Shown one piece after another: positions 35,157 to 44,216 of a stretch of 64,000 nt of DNA. The stretch lies in NCBI RefSeq assembly GCF_000227135.1, contig NC_018261.1, forward strand, positions 1,091,997-1,155,996. Direction: 5' to 3'. The translations under genes and the position numbers were made by a program. Positions within the stretch are counted from its first letter, which is position 1; each line of letters begins with the position of its first letter. The DNA comes from Leishmania donovani. Lineage: Eukaryota; Euglenozoa; Kinetoplastea; Trypanosomatida; Trypanosomatidae. The notes under the pieces were generated by a model. The model was not told where the DNA came from, made no database searches, and saw nothing but the letters and a program-made list of their open reading frames with translations.

Positions 35157-35980
35157 GGTTGTGCTACCTTGCTCATGCCGCCTACGGACCTCTCTTTTTT
35201 CTTTGCTTTTCCGTGTGCGTGTCGGTGTGTGTGCTGATCGCTTTTGCCTCTTTTCTCTCCTTCTCTTTACGGGCAAGAGGTGTGGCAGTAGCCAATGCCA
35301 GCTGCATGGCTCTCTCTCTATCCTAAGAGGACATGAATAGAAACGGTTATGATATACGCCGAGAAGGAAGGAGGAATGTAACAGCAGCCCTGACGAAAAG
35401 TGAGCGAAGGATAGAGCTTGGGTCGCGTCCCTTCTGAACGGATGGGTAGTGGCAAAGTGGACAGGTGAGGCTCCTCGGGCCTCTTTCGCCTCCTTTTTCC
35501 GCTGCTCCTCTCTTCACTACTTCCACTTTTTCATGTGGTGTGCTGATGGTCTCATGTGGCTTCGTTCGCATGACTCCTCCACGCTCAGCTCGCTTTTTTT
35601 TGGAGGGGGTGCGGTGCGTGGGATCCGCGCGGATGAGGGAAGGACGCCACCGATGCTGTTTGGACAGGACTCTTCCGTCCTTCTTCCCTTCATCGGCTTG
35701 TGTCGGGCGTCGATGAGGGCTTTTGAATCCTCCTCTACGCCTGCTATCACGTGTGATCGGGATCGATACGTACCATCGCACTTCCTTGTTCTTCACACCT
35801 TACTCTTGATTTTGTGGCCTCCCCCGTTCTCAACCCTTTTTCCTTCCCATCGCCTTGGCGCCCCCCTCGCAGGCGCGACTCTCCCTCTCAGGGGTAGGCC
35901 GTACCACCACAGGTCTCGCTTGCGCTTTTTGCGGTTGTTTCGTGCGGTCCCGTGCACGCGTGGTGTTTCCACTGACTCTC

Positions 35981-35982
35981 AG
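35981..35982 (+). promoter_or_regulatory. candidate spliced-leader acceptor AG for BUD23
   Basis: The AG ends a pyrimidine-rich stretch (tgtttccactgactctc) and lies 82 nt before the ATG at 36064. Confidence 0.45.
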
Positions 35983-36063
35983 CACCCCGCAGCAAGAAAA
36001 AGGCAGGTACACCAGGAACAGGTCCATCTGTAAGCCTTGTACGCAGAAGAAGAGATACCAAGG

Positions 36064-37347
36064 ATGCCGGCCCCACGCCCAGAGCTGGAGAACCCGCCGG
36101 AGGTGTTCTACAACGCCTCCGAGGCACGGAGGTACACTGTGAGCACACGTGTGCGCAAGATTCAGCGGGACATGACTCTGCGCGCTCTGGAGCTGCTCAA
36201 CCTGCCAAAAGACGACGCGGCGGCAGCCACTGGCGTGAATTGCTCGGCCCTGCTGCTCGACATAGGCAGCGGTAGCGGCTTGAGCGGGGACGTCCTCACG
36301 GAACAAGGTCACGTGTGGATGGGCGTCGATATCAGTCGTGACATGCTGCGCATTGCCAAGGAGGATGAGCTGCATTACTACGACGTGGGCGCGGCACAAA
36401 AGTCGGCAGAGGCGGAGGAGGCGTACCAGACAAGCAGTAGCAATGCCCGCTTCGATACCAGCCATGTGAAGTGGGGCCTCATCACTTCTGAGGATGACCA
36501 AGAGGAGGTAAGCGAGTCGGAAGGGGGAAAAGGCGTCGACGGAGATGATGATGACGTCGCGAGCGGTGACTTGGCTAGCAGTGCAGCCGCAGGTAACGGC
36601 GCGGGTGGCGCGGCGTCAGGACCGCGCATGGTGGAGGTGCTTCAGAACGACATTGGCGTCGGGCTGCCGTTTCGTCCTGGTACGTTCGACGGCTGCATCT
36701 CTATCTCGGTGCTGCAGTGGCTGTGCCACAGCACCAAGAAGGGCGAGGTGCCACAACGGAGGCTGATGGCGCTCTTTCAGTCTCTCTACAACGCGCTGCG
36801 TCGCGGCGCAAAGGCTATCTTTCAGTTTTACCCGAGCAACCCCGAGCAGGTGCACATCATTACGCGAGCTGCCATGAAGTGCGGCTTCGACGGCGGCGTC
36901 GTCGTCGATTTCCCGCACTCGGCGCGCGCCAAGAAATACTACCTGGTGCTGCAGGCGGGCCAGGTGCAGGGCGGATTTGTGCCGCCGGCGGCCCTGACAG
37001 GCGAGGTGGAGGGCGACGGCGACGACGACGGCAGCGACGGCGACTCCGAATACGATGGCGAGGAGTACTACGGCAGCGGAGAGGACGGCGACGACGACGA
37101 CGACGACGACGGACTCCACAACCCGAACAGCCGCAAGCGTGTCCGCGTAGGAGGGCGGGACGCGCATCACGGCAAGCGCGCTCGAGCCTCCTCTGAGCAC
37201 GGACAGAAGCGCCGTCGCAAGGACAACCGCCCCGTCACCGGCACGCGCGAGTGGGTGCTGCTCAAGAAAGAGGAGAGGCGCCGGCGGGGCTATCAGACCA
37301 CCGCAGACTCCAAGTACACGATGCGACGTCGCAAGCCGCGGTTTTGA
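36064..37347 (+). CDS. BUD23: 18S rRNA (guanine-N7)-methyltransferase BUD23/WBSCR22
   Basis: The 427-residue protein has a class I SAM-dependent methyltransferase fold. Motif I is LLLDIGSGSGLSG (GSGSG at residues 68-72), followed by the acidic strand end WMGVDISRDML and the post-motif FDGCISISVLQWLC. The N-terminal PPEVFYNASEARRYT and the C-terminal basic tail (REWVLLKKEERRRRG to MRRRKPRF) are signatures of BUD23/WBSCR22, which methylates a guanine of 18S rRNA at N7 with TRM112 as partner and is needed for 40S maturation. It is longer than the usual 280-odd residues because of two acidic, low-complexity inserts: about residues 142-186 within the catalytic domain, and about residues 314-352 (Asp/Glu/Gly-rich) before the tail. 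The ATG at 36064 immediately precedes the conserved N terminus. Confidence 0.93.
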   Translation: MPAPRPELENPPEVFYNASEARRYTVSTRVRKIQRDMTLRALELLNLPKDDAAAATGVNCSALLLDIGSGSGLSGDVLTEQGHVWMGVDISRDMLRIAKEDELHYYDVGAAQKSAEAEEAYQTSSSNARFDTSHVKWGLITSEDDQEEVSESEGGKGVDGDDDDVASGDLASSAAAGNGAGGAASGPRMVEVLQNDIGVGLPFRPGTFDGCISISVLQWLCHSTKKGEVPQRRLMALFQSLYNALRRGAKAIFQFYPSNPEQVHIITRAAMKCGFDGGVVVDFPHSARAKKYYLVLQAGQVQGGFVPPAALTGEVEGDGDDDGSDGDSEYDGEEYYGSGEDGDDDDDDDGLHNPNSRKRVRVGGRDAHHGKRARASSEHGQKRRRKDNRPVTGTREWVLLKKEERRRRGYQTTADSKYTMRRRKPRF

Positions 37348-38346
37348 GCCGAGGAGAGGGATGGGGAAGGGCCGTCCTTGTCAGCGGGGGTGCGCTGCCC
37401 CGAAGAGTCGCGCGAAAGAGGGCGTTTTTGTTTTGTGGTCGACTTTATATAACGCCTATTTTGTTTTCCGTTGTTTAAAACGATTAACTGGCTCTGCGTT
37501 TCTTGTTCGCGCTGCACGCTAACAACCTGTGTGTGTGTGTTTGTGTCTGGAACACGGCCCGAGACACCTCTTCTCCCTAATCCGCAAGTGCTCGAGTCTG
37601 AGGCAGGGTGGGCTGGCGCGGAAACATCACCCGTGCTATCTAAGCGGCCTCCACCGCCGCGCAAACCAAGAAGGAAGCAGCACCACAATTATACCCTCGT
37701 CACCGGCACGAGGGCGAAAGAGAGACTGAGAGGGCATATCCGGACACACGCTGCACCATCTTTCGGCATTCTTCGTGTACGCGTGTCTTGCTTTTTTTTT
37801 TTGCTTCTCCCTCGTAGCCCATGTGTCGCATGGATGCCGTTTGCCGTTCGTTGTTTTCTTACTCGGCGTCTGCCCTGACTATGGGATGTGCTCGCGCCTT
37901 CTCGCCGTACGCCGTCTACGCGGATGCTTCAGCTTCCGCTGCGCGGAGGCACTCGCGCAAACAAGGCACGTACTGTTGAGTACGCCGGCACGTCTCTCTT
38001 TTTTTTCGTGCGCATACGATACCTATGCGGCCGGTGTGGGGTTTTGTGCAACCTAATACACACACATACACACACGCGCTTGCCTTTTCGCCGCCCTGGT
38101 GTTCACGTTTTCATGCCGTCCATATTTTTCTTGTTTTCTTTCCCCCCTCTCTTCCTCTGCTTCTTGTGTGTCTCCTTCACGCAGCGTGTCCGCTCTGTAG
38201 CAGCCATCGAACTCTCCAAGCGCACCGCATCACGAAAGCACGTTCGTACACACGTGCACGCTCCTTCGCGGGAAACTAGTCCAGGCTCTTCGGTGTGCCT
38301 GTATACTCACCACGCTCATCTACTGCTCGACCCCTTCCTCCTACCA
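37348..38346. other. intergenic spacer
   Basis: No gene is seen. The last 250 bases are T/C-rich (tccctctcttcctctgcttc-like) and lead to a clear acceptor at 38183. Confidence 0.55.
38183..38184 (+). promoter_or_regulatory. candidate spliced-leader acceptor AG for the CRHC protein
   Basis: The AG follows an almost pure pyrimidine tract at about 38120-38180, the clearest such signal in the window. The ATG is 163 nt downstream. Confidence 0.55.
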
Positions 38347-39252
38347 ATGAACCCGGACGACGGGTCCGAGGCGGGCAGCATTGCCGAGCCGTTGCCGCAG
38401 GAGCAAATCACGATGCTGCTCAATGTGCAGGACTTCCAGGAGAAGGTTGCACAAGACCCGGCAAACCTGTGCTGCGTGATTGTGACGAGCACTTTATGCC
38501 GCCATTGCGGCATTCGCCGCATCCCGTACCCGAAGGTGGCTCATCCACACAGCAAGACCAGCAGCAATGAAGACGGCGAAAGCGAGGACGAGGATGCTGA
38601 CACCGACAGCGATGACGGCTACGGCGACGAGGAGGACTCACAGGCCGATGGTGGCGCAGGGCACAGTGCCCGCGCTGGTCACTTTTACCGCGATATCGAG
38701 GAGCACCTCGTTCACAATCGCGACACAGCAACACAGCGGCGGCACACACGCTTTTTTCACGTCTGCGCGTGTATGGAGGAGGAAACATGCGTCGACTTTT
38801 TGATCGCTGCGGACCCTGCGTACAGCTTGCTCAACAAGCAGCCCACCGCGCACGAGATGGCGCTTCTGCATAAGAAGGCTCACCATCAGCTCAAGGAGCT
38901 CCTGAACTTGCTAGAGGTGCGTAGCACACCATCAATGCGCCTCTACCTTGCTGGGCAGCCGCTGCGGTACTCGGCGATGCTGTCGAGCTGCAATGACGCT
39001 GCCGCGCCGAAGGATGTGACCGCGGAGACAGATGTGTTGCAGGTCTCGGGGGCGAACTGGATCAAATGGTTTCAAGTGCTGCAAAACGCGGTGGTGGTGC
39101 GCAACGAGGTGATGCGGTCGTACGACACAGAGGAGCGGGAGAAGGCCCGGGCTGCGCGTGCGGAGGCGCGCCGGCAGGCCCGTCGTGAGCGTAGGAAGCA
39201 GGCAGCCGCGGACGAGGAGGAGGGGGACGAGGAGGGCGCAGAGGACGGCTAA
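38347..39252 (+). CDS. protein with thioredoxin-like features and a CRHC motif
   Basis: The 301-residue protein has a candidate thioredoxin-like redox motif. A strand-like stretch (LCCVIVTSTLCRHCGIRR) ends in C51-R-H-C54, and a later segment (STPSMRLYLAGQPL, about residues 192-206) resembles the cis-proline strand of the thioredoxin fold. Between them sits an acidic, Asp/Glu-rich insert at about residues 74-98 and a second Cys-containing stretch (FFHVCACMEEETCVDFLIA). The C terminus is a highly charged Arg/Ala/Glu helix. Thioredoxin-like function is inferred from motif order only; a zinc-binding role for the Cys pairs is an alternative. The ATG at 38347 is preferred because the frame upstream is pyrimidine-rich leader and the acceptor at 38183 lies in it. 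Confidence 0.65.
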   Translation: MNPDDGSEAGSIAEPLPQEQITMLLNVQDFQEKVAQDPANLCCVIVTSTLCRHCGIRRIPYPKVAHPHSKTSSNEDGESEDEDADTDSDDGYGDEEDSQADGGAGHSARAGHFYRDIEEHLVHNRDTATQRRHTRFFHVCACMEEETCVDFLIAADPAYSLLNKQPTAHEMALLHKKAHHQLKELLNLLEVRSTPSMRLYLAGQPLRYSAMLSSCNDAAAPKDVTAETDVLQVSGANWIKWFQVLQNAVVVRNEVMRSYDTEEREKARAARAEARRQARRERRKQAAADEEEGDEEGAEDG

Positions 39253-40335
39253 AAGAAGCACAGGGTGCCCGGCCTGCAAAGGATGAAAGACGGGAAAGGA
39301 CGGTGGCGCCCCACCTCCCCCGTTGCTGGGGAAACGGTAGACCCTCTCCCTCTCCTCTCAATCATTGGTGGAGCCTCTCCTTTTCTTCTCATGCAAGCTG
39401 ACTTGTGACTTTTATGGACGCAGAGGCGTGAGTGTGTGTGTATGTGCGCGTCTTTGGCGGCCATGCAGTTATAGCGTCAAAAAGAAGAGGCCGCAAGATA
39501 GCAGATGTAGACTAGCCGATATGCGCAACTTCATGTTATTCCGTGCGCGTGCGCGTCGGACGTTTTTTGTCGGCAAGTGTGTTGTCTGAGCAACACTGAA
39601 CGAAGCAGAGAAAAGGGATAGCGCCCCTTTGAGGCGCACCACTCGCGCGTTTCCAGGGACAAACTAGACCAGGTAGACATGCAAGCCCAAACGCGTAGTC
39701 TGACGAGTGCAGAAACCCCCTGTAGTGGCACCTTTGCGGTGCGTCGCTGAAGGCGGTAGCGAAGAGGAGTGTTCACAAGGGAAGCGGACCATTGAAGAAG
39801 GCTGACACACTCCGTGCTCGCGTGAACACCCCTCAACAATGGCGCCATCGCAGGGGTATGGTGATGGCGTGTACATGCATTCCGTATCGTTCTGCTCCGC
39901 CTTCGAGAACCACCCCGGTTTCGTTCACTCCCTCTAATCCATTCTCAACGCTCTCCTCCCTGATTTTGGTTTCACATTCACTACCCCTTCTTGAAACGCT
40001 CACCCGCAATACAGCAGAGCAGACGAACTTGCATCTCCAAGTGCACCGGCTGCCTGCTACTCGTACTCTACGTCATGGACACGCAGCACCACCGCGGTCT
40101 CACAACAGGTCCTCTTTGCCGCTTCCTTTGGCCGTGGACTGCGGCGAGATCTGCCTTTTCCTTCCCTCTTTCCTAGGATCTCTTCCGATTTGGTTCTTCC
40201 CAATTCCCATCCAGCCACGTTTGCAGTGACTTGCACCTCCGCTTTTGCGAGCCTGTTCGGTTGTTGTTATCTCCGCTTTCTCCGATCCCTGCATCTCTTC
40301 TTGTGTTCGTCTTCCTTGACGCCGGCGTCATCATC
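39253..40335. other. spacer between the CRHC protein and the retroposon cluster
   Basis: No gene is seen in about 1.1 kb. The sequence is mixed in composition, and its last part (from 40150) is the left copy of a 316-base duplication. Confidence 0.5.
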
Positions 40336-40465
40336 GATGACGGCGGACACGCCCATGTGCGTGGTATCCCAGACTGCAGTGCAGCCCCCCCTCCCCTCCC
40401 CCCACACCACCAGCTCTCTCCGCGTGGGGAGAAGCCGAGCGGCACCCCTCCCCTCTCCTCTCCTC
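40150..40465 (+). repeat. 316-base direct duplication, left copy
   Basis: This stretch is repeated without visible change at 40565-40880. The left copy ends and the right copy begins exactly at the edges of the 99-base gap, which suggests unmerged overlapping contigs rather than a true duplication. Confidence 0.85.
40336..40465 (+). mobile_element. SIDER-like retroposon, copy 2 fragment (left end only)
   Basis: It begins with gatgacggcggacacgccc and runs through the C-rich tract until the gap at 40466. It lies within the 316-base duplication and may be an assembly duplicate of copy 3. Confidence 0.7.
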
Positions 40466-40564
40466 NNNNNNNNNNNNNNNNNNNNNNNNNNNNNNNNNNN
40501 NNNNNNNNNNNNNNNNNNNNNNNNNNNNNNNNNNNNNNNNNNNNNNNNNNNNNNNNNNNNNNNN
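40466..40564. other. assembly gap
   Basis: A run of 99 N. Confidence 0.99.
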
Positions 40565-40880
40565 TCTGCCTTTTCCTTCCCTCTTTCCTAGGATCTCTTC
40601 CGATTTGGTTCTTCCCAATTCCCATCCAGCCACGTTTGCAGTGACTTGCACCTCCGCTTTTGCGAGCCTGTTCGGTTGTTGTTATCTCCGCTTTCTCCGA
40701 TCCCTGCATCTCTTCTTGTGTTCGTCTTCCTTGACGCCGGCGTCATCATCGATGACGGCGGACACGCCCATGTGCGTGGTATCCCAGACTGCAGTGCAGC
40801 CCCCCCTCCCCTCCCCCCACACCACCAGCTCTCTCCGCGTGGGGAGAAGCCGAGCGGCACCCCTCCCCTCTCCTCTCCTC
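40565..40880 (+). repeat. 316-base direct duplication, right copy
   Basis: Matches 40150-40465 at a constant offset of 415 bases. Confidence 0.85.
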
Positions 40881-41262
40881 TATCGGCCTGCCCATGCCGA
40901 ACCGCTTGTGGCGCTGACAGGGTCAGGGCGATGTATCGCTACCCCTGCCAGCGGCCAGGTGCTGGATCGGCGTGGCATCGCTGCGGCCTGCGACAGTGCA
41001 CCGGTCTGACCCGTCCATATGATGGGGGAAGTGCCAGCGCAATGCGAAGATGTCTCACCCGGGCCTCACTGCCGACTGGTGTGGGGAGCCGGAGCCCCCC
41101 TCCCGAGGGGGCCGCACCGGGGGTGGCGGCCTGCATGGTGGGAGGAGCTGCTGTGAGGCGGCCTGTGAGGCGGGGTGGGTGGGTGGCGTTTGAGGGCAGG
41201 GGCCGTGCTCTCAGATGGCTGAGTCGGCACCTCGCTGCAAGGTGCGTGTGCCTAGGGCCGCC
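40751..41262 (+). mobile_element. SIDER-like retroposon, copy 3 (most complete, lacks the last ~75 bases)
   Basis: This is the only copy without an internal gap. In order it holds the head (gatgacggcggacac), a C-rich tract near 40800-40880, a central GC-rich body, a G/T-rich run near 41160-41190, and the block tggctgagtcggcacctcgc near 41218. It stops at gggccgcc, where other copies continue with atcgccccacgcgatgg, and passes into an unrelated 118-base linker. No frame has a recognisable protein, so it is non-autonomous. Confidence 0.75.
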
Positions 41263-41380
41263 TCGCCACAAGCGCTGACTACATGGCCCCGCCAACGGCG
41301 TAGGTGCGGCAGTGCACCGGGCGGTGCCTCGGTGCTCTTTGTGTGGAGCTGCAAGGGCCGCGTGGCGCATCGGCGCACCT
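41263..41380. repeat. 118-base linker between retroposon units, shared with the tuzin-pseudogene region
   Basis: Bases 41283-41379 match 58700-58794 with about six differences. The linker replaces the last ~75 bases of copy 3 and the first ~45 bases of copy 4. Confidence 0.75.
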
Positions 41381-41849
41381 GTGCAGCCCCCCCTCCCCTC
41401 CCCCCACACCACCAGCTCTCTCCGCGTGGGGAGAAGCCGAGCGGCACCCCTCCCCTCTCCTCTCCTCTATCGGCCTGCCCATGCCGAACCGCTTGTGGCG
41501 CTGACAGGGTCAGGGCGATGTATCGCTACCCCTGCCAGCGGCCAGGTGCTGGATCGGCGTGGCATCGCTGCGGCCTGCGACAGTGCACCGGTCTGACCCG
41601 TCCATATGATGGGGGAAGTGCCAGCGCAATGCGAAGATGTCTCACCCGGGCCTCACTGCCGACTGGTGTGGGGAGCCGGAGCCCCCCTCCCGAGGGGGCC
41701 GCACCGGGGGTGGCGGCCTGCATGGTGGGAGGAGCTGCTGTGAGGCGGCCTGTGAGGCGGGGTGGGTGGGTGGCGTTTGAGGGCAGGGGCCGTGCTCTCA
41801 GATGGCTGAGTCGGCACCTCGCTGCAAGGTGCGTGTGCCTAGGGCCGCC
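41381..41849 (+). mobile_element. SIDER-like retroposon, copy 4 (head replaced, tail lost in gap)
   Basis: From gtgcagcccc onward it repeats copy 3 with no visible difference over the body. Its first ~45 bases are replaced by the linker and it is cut by the gap at 41850. Confidence 0.75.
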
Positions 41850-41948
41850 NNNNNNNNNNNNNNNNNNNNNNNNNNNNNNNNNNNNNNNNNNNNNNNNNNN
41901 NNNNNNNNNNNNNNNNNNNNNNNNNNNNNNNNNNNNNNNNNNNNNNNN
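41850..41948. other. assembly gap
   Basis: A run of 99 N. Confidence 0.99.
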
Positions 41949-42170
41949 ACCGGGGGCGGCGGCCTGCATGGTGGGAGGAGCTGCTGTGAGGCGGCCTGTG
42001 AGGCGGGGTGGGTGGGTGGCGTTTGAGGGCAGGGGCCGTGCTCTCAGATGGCTGAGTCGGCACCTCGCTGCAAGGTGCGTGTGCCTAGGGCCGCCATCGC
42101 CCCACGCGATGGAGGGCGTGTGACAGGGCCGGGGGTGGAGTGGAGCCCGAACTCATGTTGTATGGCAAAA
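41949..42170 (+). mobile_element. SIDER-like retroposon, copy 5 fragment (right end)
   Basis: It begins at accgggggcggcggcctgca, differs from copy 4 at one visible base there, and reaches the complete right end (catgttgtatggcaaaa) with a short A run. Confidence 0.75.
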
Positions 42171-43096
42171 CGCACGCGCTACAATGAGATCCGCTGTCGA
42201 GGCGGAGCTCGTCTCTCTCATTTTCCCTCGCTGCTGAATCCCTTTTTTTGCTTCCCTCCTCCTCCCCCTCCCCCTCCCCCGGGTGAGCAACGCGATAACT
42301 CACCACCAGCACCACGATTGGCGCATCACCTGCGCACCGTGCCACGCTGAAGCACCCATAGCAACCTTAGCGTGCGCCAACACAACGAAGAGCAACGGCG
42401 GAGAGACACCGAATCGATCAGCTCCCTTCTACGACCATCACCACCCCAACAAAGAAGCGCACGGCGCACTGGCTTGCACCCTCTCTTCCGCCACGTCCCT
42501 ACTAGCTGCTTTGCTTTTTTTTTTAGCATCCTCTCTTCCATTTATCCGTCTTGGATACGTTCTTCTTTCTTGCTCGTGCGCCCGCGTCAGTTTTTCTGCG
42601 TCTCGGGCGTTTGTCGACGTCCGGTTGTGTCGCCGAAACGGTCTGTCTTCGCCATCTGTGTTGCCTTCCAGGTTATCTGGTCACTTGTGAGTTCTTTGAC
42701 TTTTCTCTCTCTGCCTGTTGTCTCGCTTTCTCCCTAATCGCCGCGTTTCGCTTCCCTGATTTTCCTCGGTCGTTCCTCCTGCGGCGTGAGTGGTGGTTTT
42801 GCGTTTTCCCGTTCAGCTCTCTGTGTCTTCGGCACCTGCACCTGCGCCTCTTTCGTTCCTCCTGGTTATAGCCCCGCTTCACTGTGCCGTCGCCTGGTAC
42901 TCGATCTTTTTTCTCTATGCTAGTGCGTGCCCGTGTGAGGCGGACTCGCTTGACCTAAAAGACAAGTTCGAGTCCATCTTGGCTGGGGCTCTGAGCTGTA
43001 CCAAGCTCTGCTATCACGCCCCCTTTTTTCAGGCTTCGGTAGAGGGAGAAGAACCTACCTGGCTCACACCCTTAGCTTTCTTCAGATGTGGCGCCG
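42171..43096. other. intergenic spacer
   Basis: No gene is seen. A CCCCCT-type simple run lies near 42260-42282 and T/C-rich sequence fills 42480-42880. The acceptor candidate at 43031 serves the next gene. Confidence 0.5.
43031..43032 (+). promoter_or_regulatory. candidate spliced-leader acceptor AG
   Basis: The AG directly follows cccttttttc and lies 64 nt before the ATG at 43097. Confidence 0.5.
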
Positions 43097-44128
43097 ATGG
43101 TGAAGCAGTCTGCTGCACAAGTCCCTCTGCGCGTCCCTTCCACGCGAGTGCGCAACGAATCGCATTCTATCAATGCCGACGGAAAGCAAACGTGTTGTCC
43201 CAGCTTGAAGGTGATCGGTGCCGCTGCACGAAAACCTTCGGCTGCGCTAGCGGACGCACCGTTGCGCCGCAAGCGTGTCCCTGCTGTACCGACGACACCC
43301 AAGCGCGCAGGAGGGTGGAATGCTCCCTGGCAGCCCAGACGCGGTTCTTCTGGCATCACTCCAGATGAAGATAGTCGCAAAGCTCGCGAGCATCTCCGGC
43401 ACTCGCCGCCTGGTAAGCGACGAGGTAATAGCATTGGACACCGCAGCCACAGCGCCGGCGCTTCGCGCCACGCTCAGCGCCCAGCGAGCGACATGGTCAC
43501 TGTAGGGCTTCCACGCATGCACTCATCTCCACAGGCGGTGACGTCAGTACACGAAAATGGGCTGACCAGCGACGATCTCCTTCTTCTGTGCGGGGTCAAA
43601 CCTGGGTCCTCCAAGGCTCTCTGGTACACCACGATGCGCGCGCAGCTGGAGGCTCGCGCGCTCGCCACGGCAGCGGAGCAAAGCGACAGGGGCGACAGCG
43701 CGACTTCCAATAGACCGAGGACAGGGGTGGGCTCGTCTTCATCGTCGTCGCACTCGCTAACCCGCAGAGCTGACGCTAGCTCTGAACCGCTCGTGCTGCC
43801 AACGGCGCTTTTGCTTCTGACTGAGCCATCTGACCTGAATGCGCACACCATGGGCGCGCCAGAATCTGCTGCACAACAAAAAGGGAAGATACCACGTACC
43901 CGCTCGGGCGAGGACGACGCCGAGAAAGTAGAAGAGGACGACGGTGCCAGCAGCCTTGGTACCCGCTCCACTTCCCTCTGCTCTGAAAAGGTCGCTAACG
44001 CAAGTGTGACGCAAGGAGCGCCTAACGCGGTTCCGCTGGTCCCCCTCAAGAAACTGCGACTCTCGCCAAAGCAACTAACGCAGATGCGTGTTTCCGTTCT
44101 CTCTCTTCAGGCCCTCGCCGACTTGTGA
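43097..44128 (+). CDS. hypothetical basic, Ser-rich protein
   Basis: I do not recognise this 343-residue product. It is Arg/Ser/Ala-rich and probably disordered in its first 120 residues. A more ordered stretch lies at about residues 145-190 (TSDDLLLLCGVKPGSSKALWYTTMRAQLEARAL), and a hydrophobic patch (LPTALLLLTEP) lies near residue 237. A poly-Ser run follows about residue 212. The last 30 residues (LKKLRLSPKQLTQMRVSVLSLQALADL) could form an amphipathic helix. The true start is the ATG at 43097; the frame is open earlier but begins with GTG at 43088. The acceptor at 43031 supports this. Confidence 0.6.
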   Translation: MVKQSAAQVPLRVPSTRVRNESHSINADGKQTCCPSLKVIGAAARKPSAALADAPLRRKRVPAVPTTPKRAGGWNAPWQPRRGSSGITPDEDSRKAREHLRHSPPGKRRGNSIGHRSHSAGASRHAQRPASDMVTVGLPRMHSSPQAVTSVHENGLTSDDLLLLCGVKPGSSKALWYTTMRAQLEARALATAAEQSDRGDSATSNRPRTGVGSSSSSSHSLTRRADASSEPLVLPTALLLLTEPSDLNAHTMGAPESAAQQKGKIPRTRSGEDDAEKVEEDDGASSLGTRSTSLCSEKVANASVTQGAPNAVPLVPLKKLRLSPKQLTQMRVSVLSLQALADL

Positions 44129-44216
44129 CGCATGCTGCTTATTCGACGTTGTATCCTTTCTTGCTTGTTTGAAATGGTGCTTCTTCCGTGATGGTGTAGC
44201 CCGCCTCCATGCGTGA

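Larger units (their letters stand above)
22193..36063. other. gene-poor region of about 13.9 kb, pyrimidine-rich on the + strand
   Basis: No open frame here looks like a trypanosomatid gene. The longest frames (for example 23795-24535 and 30020-30607) encode mostly Phe, Leu, Ser, Cys and Pro, which is what T/C-rich DNA gives. T8-T12 runs on the + strand are very frequent. Purine-rich islands interrupt it, for example near 24540-25250, 28600-29120, 30590-30760, 31380-31690 and 34690-34960. A patch of different composition (about 32180-32820) and a retroposon (from 32901) are listed separately. Genes on both sides run in the same direction, so this is not a strand switch. Confidence 0.7.

Noticed and set aside
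35449..36033. 194-codon frame just before BUD23
   Set aside because: It ends within the likely trans-spliced leader of BUD23 and has T/C-rich codon use.
41218..41262. Retroposon block tggctgagtcggcacc... as a Pr77/HDV-like ribozyme hallmark
   Set aside because: It lies near the right end rather than the left end of the unit, and I could not draw the required double pseudoknot.
40646..42123. Long + strand frames across the retroposon cluster (for example 40646-41278 and 41215-42123)
   Set aside because: They cross retroposon ends and gaps and the same peptides recur only because the repeat recurs; low stop density follows from high GC.
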